DNA from: Bacteroidota bacterium
GTDB lineage: Bacteria; Bacteroidota; Bacteroidia; Bacteroidales; UBA12481
Assembly: GCA_030592205.1 (NCBI GenBank)
Contig: JAUVKA010000170.1
Span: 1 to 8,045 of the forward strand
Direction of reading: 5' to 3'
DNA length: 8,045 bases
Shown here: in pieces, positions 6,600 through 8,045 of the stretch
Layout: each line of letters opens with the position of its first letter
Numbering within the stretch: the first letter of the stretch is position 1
The notes under the pieces: generated by a model
What the model was told of the DNA's origin: nothing
The model's database searches: none
What the model saw: the letters and a program-made list of their open reading frames with translations, nothing else
Made by a program: the position numbers and the translations under genes

Positions 6600-6888
6600 T
6601 GTATTAAGTTTATAAGGAAGGGATAAGTATCTGAGTATCCGAGTCACTAATATAAAAACTCCCAGTACTCAACATCCTTTTAGTCTGACTCCCATTCTTT
6701 TGTCACTTTTGCAGGAAAAGAAATCTACAATAATTGCCGCTATCTATAGCATCCTATCCCGTCAAGCCGGGACTGTCGCTTCACTCCAGCATCCTACAAC
6801 CCGCAACCCGCACCAATTTTCCATCGTTATAAATGTATTTTAAACATCTAATTTTACCTTTACTGTTCAAACCCTATAATTACTTCCC
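6600..6888. other. Gene-free leader region before araB
   Basis: Part of a 356-bp gap. No coding sequence or RNA gene is visible. It holds two octamers AGTATCTG/AGTATCCG with a diverged third unit (6626-6649); a direct repeat AGCATCCTA at 6748-6756 and 6788-6796 (40 bp apart) flanking a small 5-bp stem (TCCCG 6757-6761 with CGGGA 6768-6772); the heptamer repeat at 6797-6810; and an AT-rich stretch up to the araB start. Within that stretch TACCTTTA (6855-6862) is one base off the Bacteroidota -7 consensus TAnnTTTG, but no -33 TTTG lies at the right distance, so a promoter there is only a possibility. Confidence 0.5.
6797..6810. repeat. Heptamer repeat CAACCCG, 2 units
   Basis: Two identical heptamers directly follow the second AGCATCCTA copy. 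The reverse complement contains GTTGCGGGTTG, the same 11-mer found at 2608-2618, so this is an inverted copy of the repeat in the divergent region. Confidence 0.55.
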
Positions 6889-8045
6889 ATGTCAACACCT
6901 CATGTTATTGGATTGGATTTCGGAACCGACAGCGTAAGGGCTGTAGTAGTAAATGCTTTAAACGGAGAAGAGGTCTCTTCATCAGCTCACTTTTATCAGC
7001 GCTGGAAGGAAGGTAAATACTGCGATCCCGCTAGAAATCAATATCGCCAACATCCCCTGGATTATCTTGAGGCCATGATCAAAGTTGTAAGGGCATCCCT
7101 GGTGAATGCCCCTCCCGGCACAGCTGATTCCATTGTTGGAATGTCATTCGACACCACCGGCAGCACACCGGTCTTTGTGGATGAAGATGGAATGCCCCTG
7201 GCCTTAAAACCTGAATTCCATGACAATCCAAATGCCATGTTCATCTTATGGAAAGATCATACATCCATTAAAGAGGCTGATGAGATCAATGAGCTGGCTC
7301 ATAACTGGGATGTGGACTATACCAAATACGAAGGTGGTATCTATTCATCTGAATGGGTGTGGGCTAAGGTTCTTCATGTTTTGCGTGAAGATGAAAAGCT
7401 TAGGAAAGCCGCTTACTCCTGGATAGAACACTGCGATTGGATGCCGGCAATCCTTACTGGTAATACTAAACCTGAGGAAGTGATCCGCAGTCGCTGTGCA
7501 GCCGGTCATAAGGCAATGTGGCATGAGGATTTCGATGGACTCCCCTCAAAAGAATTTCTGACAAAACTTGATCCACTACTTGCTCCCTTCAGAGAACGCC
7601 TTTATACCGATACTTACACCAGCGACCAACGCGTTGGAGGATTAACAGAGGAGTGGGCCAAAATTCTTGGACTCAAACCAGGCATTGCCGTGGGTGCTGG
7701 AGCTTTTGACGCCCATATTGGTGCAGTGGGAGGAGGAATTACCCCCTATTCTCTGGTACGAATCATGGGAACCTCTACATGTGATATTATTGTTACACCC
7801 CTGGAGGAAATCAAGGGCAAGCTTGTAAAAGGTATATGCGGCCAGGTGGATGGATCCGTTGTTCCAGGAATGATGGGACTCGAAGCCGGACAATCAGCTT
7901 TTGGTGATGTGTATGCCTGGTTCAAAAACCTGCTTGCATGGACGCTGGGAGACGATGCCGATGATGAAATGACTAACAGAATAATCCCGGAACTTTCCAG
8001 GGAGGCAGAAATACCCCCGGATGATGAAACTATTCCGGTAGCAAC
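6889..8045 (+). CDS. araB: L-ribulokinase AraB, N-terminal part (cut by window edge)
   Basis: Open from ATG 6889 to the right edge with no stop: 385 codons of an enzyme normally about 560 residues long. It phosphorylates L-ribulose to L-ribulose 5-phosphate with ATP in L-arabinose catabolism, in the cytoplasm. Seen: FGGY-kinase phosphate motif GLDFGTDSVRA (8-18), DTTGSTPV (88-95), PEFHDNPNAMFILWKDHT (108-125), GGIYSSEW (149-156), the catalytic-base region GAFDAHIGAVGGG (271-283) with Asp274, the second phosphate motif MGTSTCDI (293-300), and KGICGQVDGSVVPG (314-327) followed by GLEAGQSAFGDVYAWF (330-345). These are specifically AraB-like, not xylulokinase- or glycerol-kinase-like. The ATG gives the standard family N-terminus; no Shine-Dalgarno is present. 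The preceding gene is TonB, 356 bp away, so araB likely begins its own transcript. Other ara genes may follow outside the window. Confidence 0.95.
   Translation, partial: MSTPHVIGLDFGTDSVRAVVVNALNGEEVSSSAHFYQRWKEGKYCDPARNQYRQHPLDYLEAMIKVVRASLVNAPPGTADSIVGMSFDTTGSTPVFVDEDGMPLALKPEFHDNPNAMFILWKDHTSIKEADEINELAHNWDVDYTKYEGGIYSSEWVWAKVLHVLREDEKLRKAAYSWIEHCDWMPAILTGNTKPEEVIRSRCAAGHKAMWHEDFDGLPSKEFLTKLDPLLAPFRERLYTDTYTSDQRVGGLTEEWAKILGLKPGIAVGAGAFDAHIGAVGGGITPYSLVRIMGTSTCDIIVTPLEEIKGKLVKGICGQVDGSVVPGMMGLEAGQSAFGDVYAWFKNLLAWTLGDDADDEMTNRIIPELSREAEIPPDDETIPVA

Noticed and set aside
6757..6772. TCCCG/CGGGA hairpin as a terminator after the TonB gene
   Set aside because: Only 5 bp, more than 220 bp from the stop codon, and not followed by a T-run.

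Overview
The window looks like an ordinary accessory/metabolic stretch of a Bacteroidota chromosome, probably an environmental Bacteroidales/Marinilabiliales-type organism. The evidence is a TonB protein with the N-terminal signature ANLENKR typical of that phylum, a ribulokinase of the AraB type, a large sodium:solute symporter, AT-leaning DNA, and translation starts that mostly lack a Shine-Dalgarno sequence. I found no rRNA, tRNA, CRISPR array, transposase or phage gene.

Layout. Left part, minus strand: a sodium:solute symporter (588-2510), followed 127 bp downstream on the same strand by the first 153 codons of a GH94 glycoside phosphorylase (1-460, running off the left edge). Together they suggest uptake and phosphorolysis of a beta-linked disaccharide, although the substrate cannot be read from the sequence. 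A 248-bp divergent region (2511-2758) separates them from the plus-strand genes.

Middle, plus strand: a long-chain acyl-CoA synthetase-like AMP-forming ligase (2759-4693), then only 6 bp later a ZnuA-like metal-binding lipoprotein (4700-5617). The latter lacks the first metal-ligand histidine of its family and has no ABC permease or ATPase beside it. After 231 bp comes a TonB-family energy transducer (5849-6532) with an acidic periplasmic linker.

Right edge, plus strand: after a 356-bp gene-free region, the first 385 codons of L-ribulokinase AraB (6889 to window end), entry to the L-arabinose pathway. Both edge genes are cut by the window rather than broken.

The most unusual feature is not a gene. 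Every intergenic gap carries a short degenerate tandem repeat with a 7- or 8-bp period. The unit differs from gap to gap, except for one heptamer that occurs in opposite orientations at 2608-2621 and 6797-6810. There are also a 20-bp perfect palindrome (517-536), a 13-bp hairpin (2576-2606) and an 8-7-8 inverted repeat just upstream of the TonB gene. I see no convincing new multi-gene system here.
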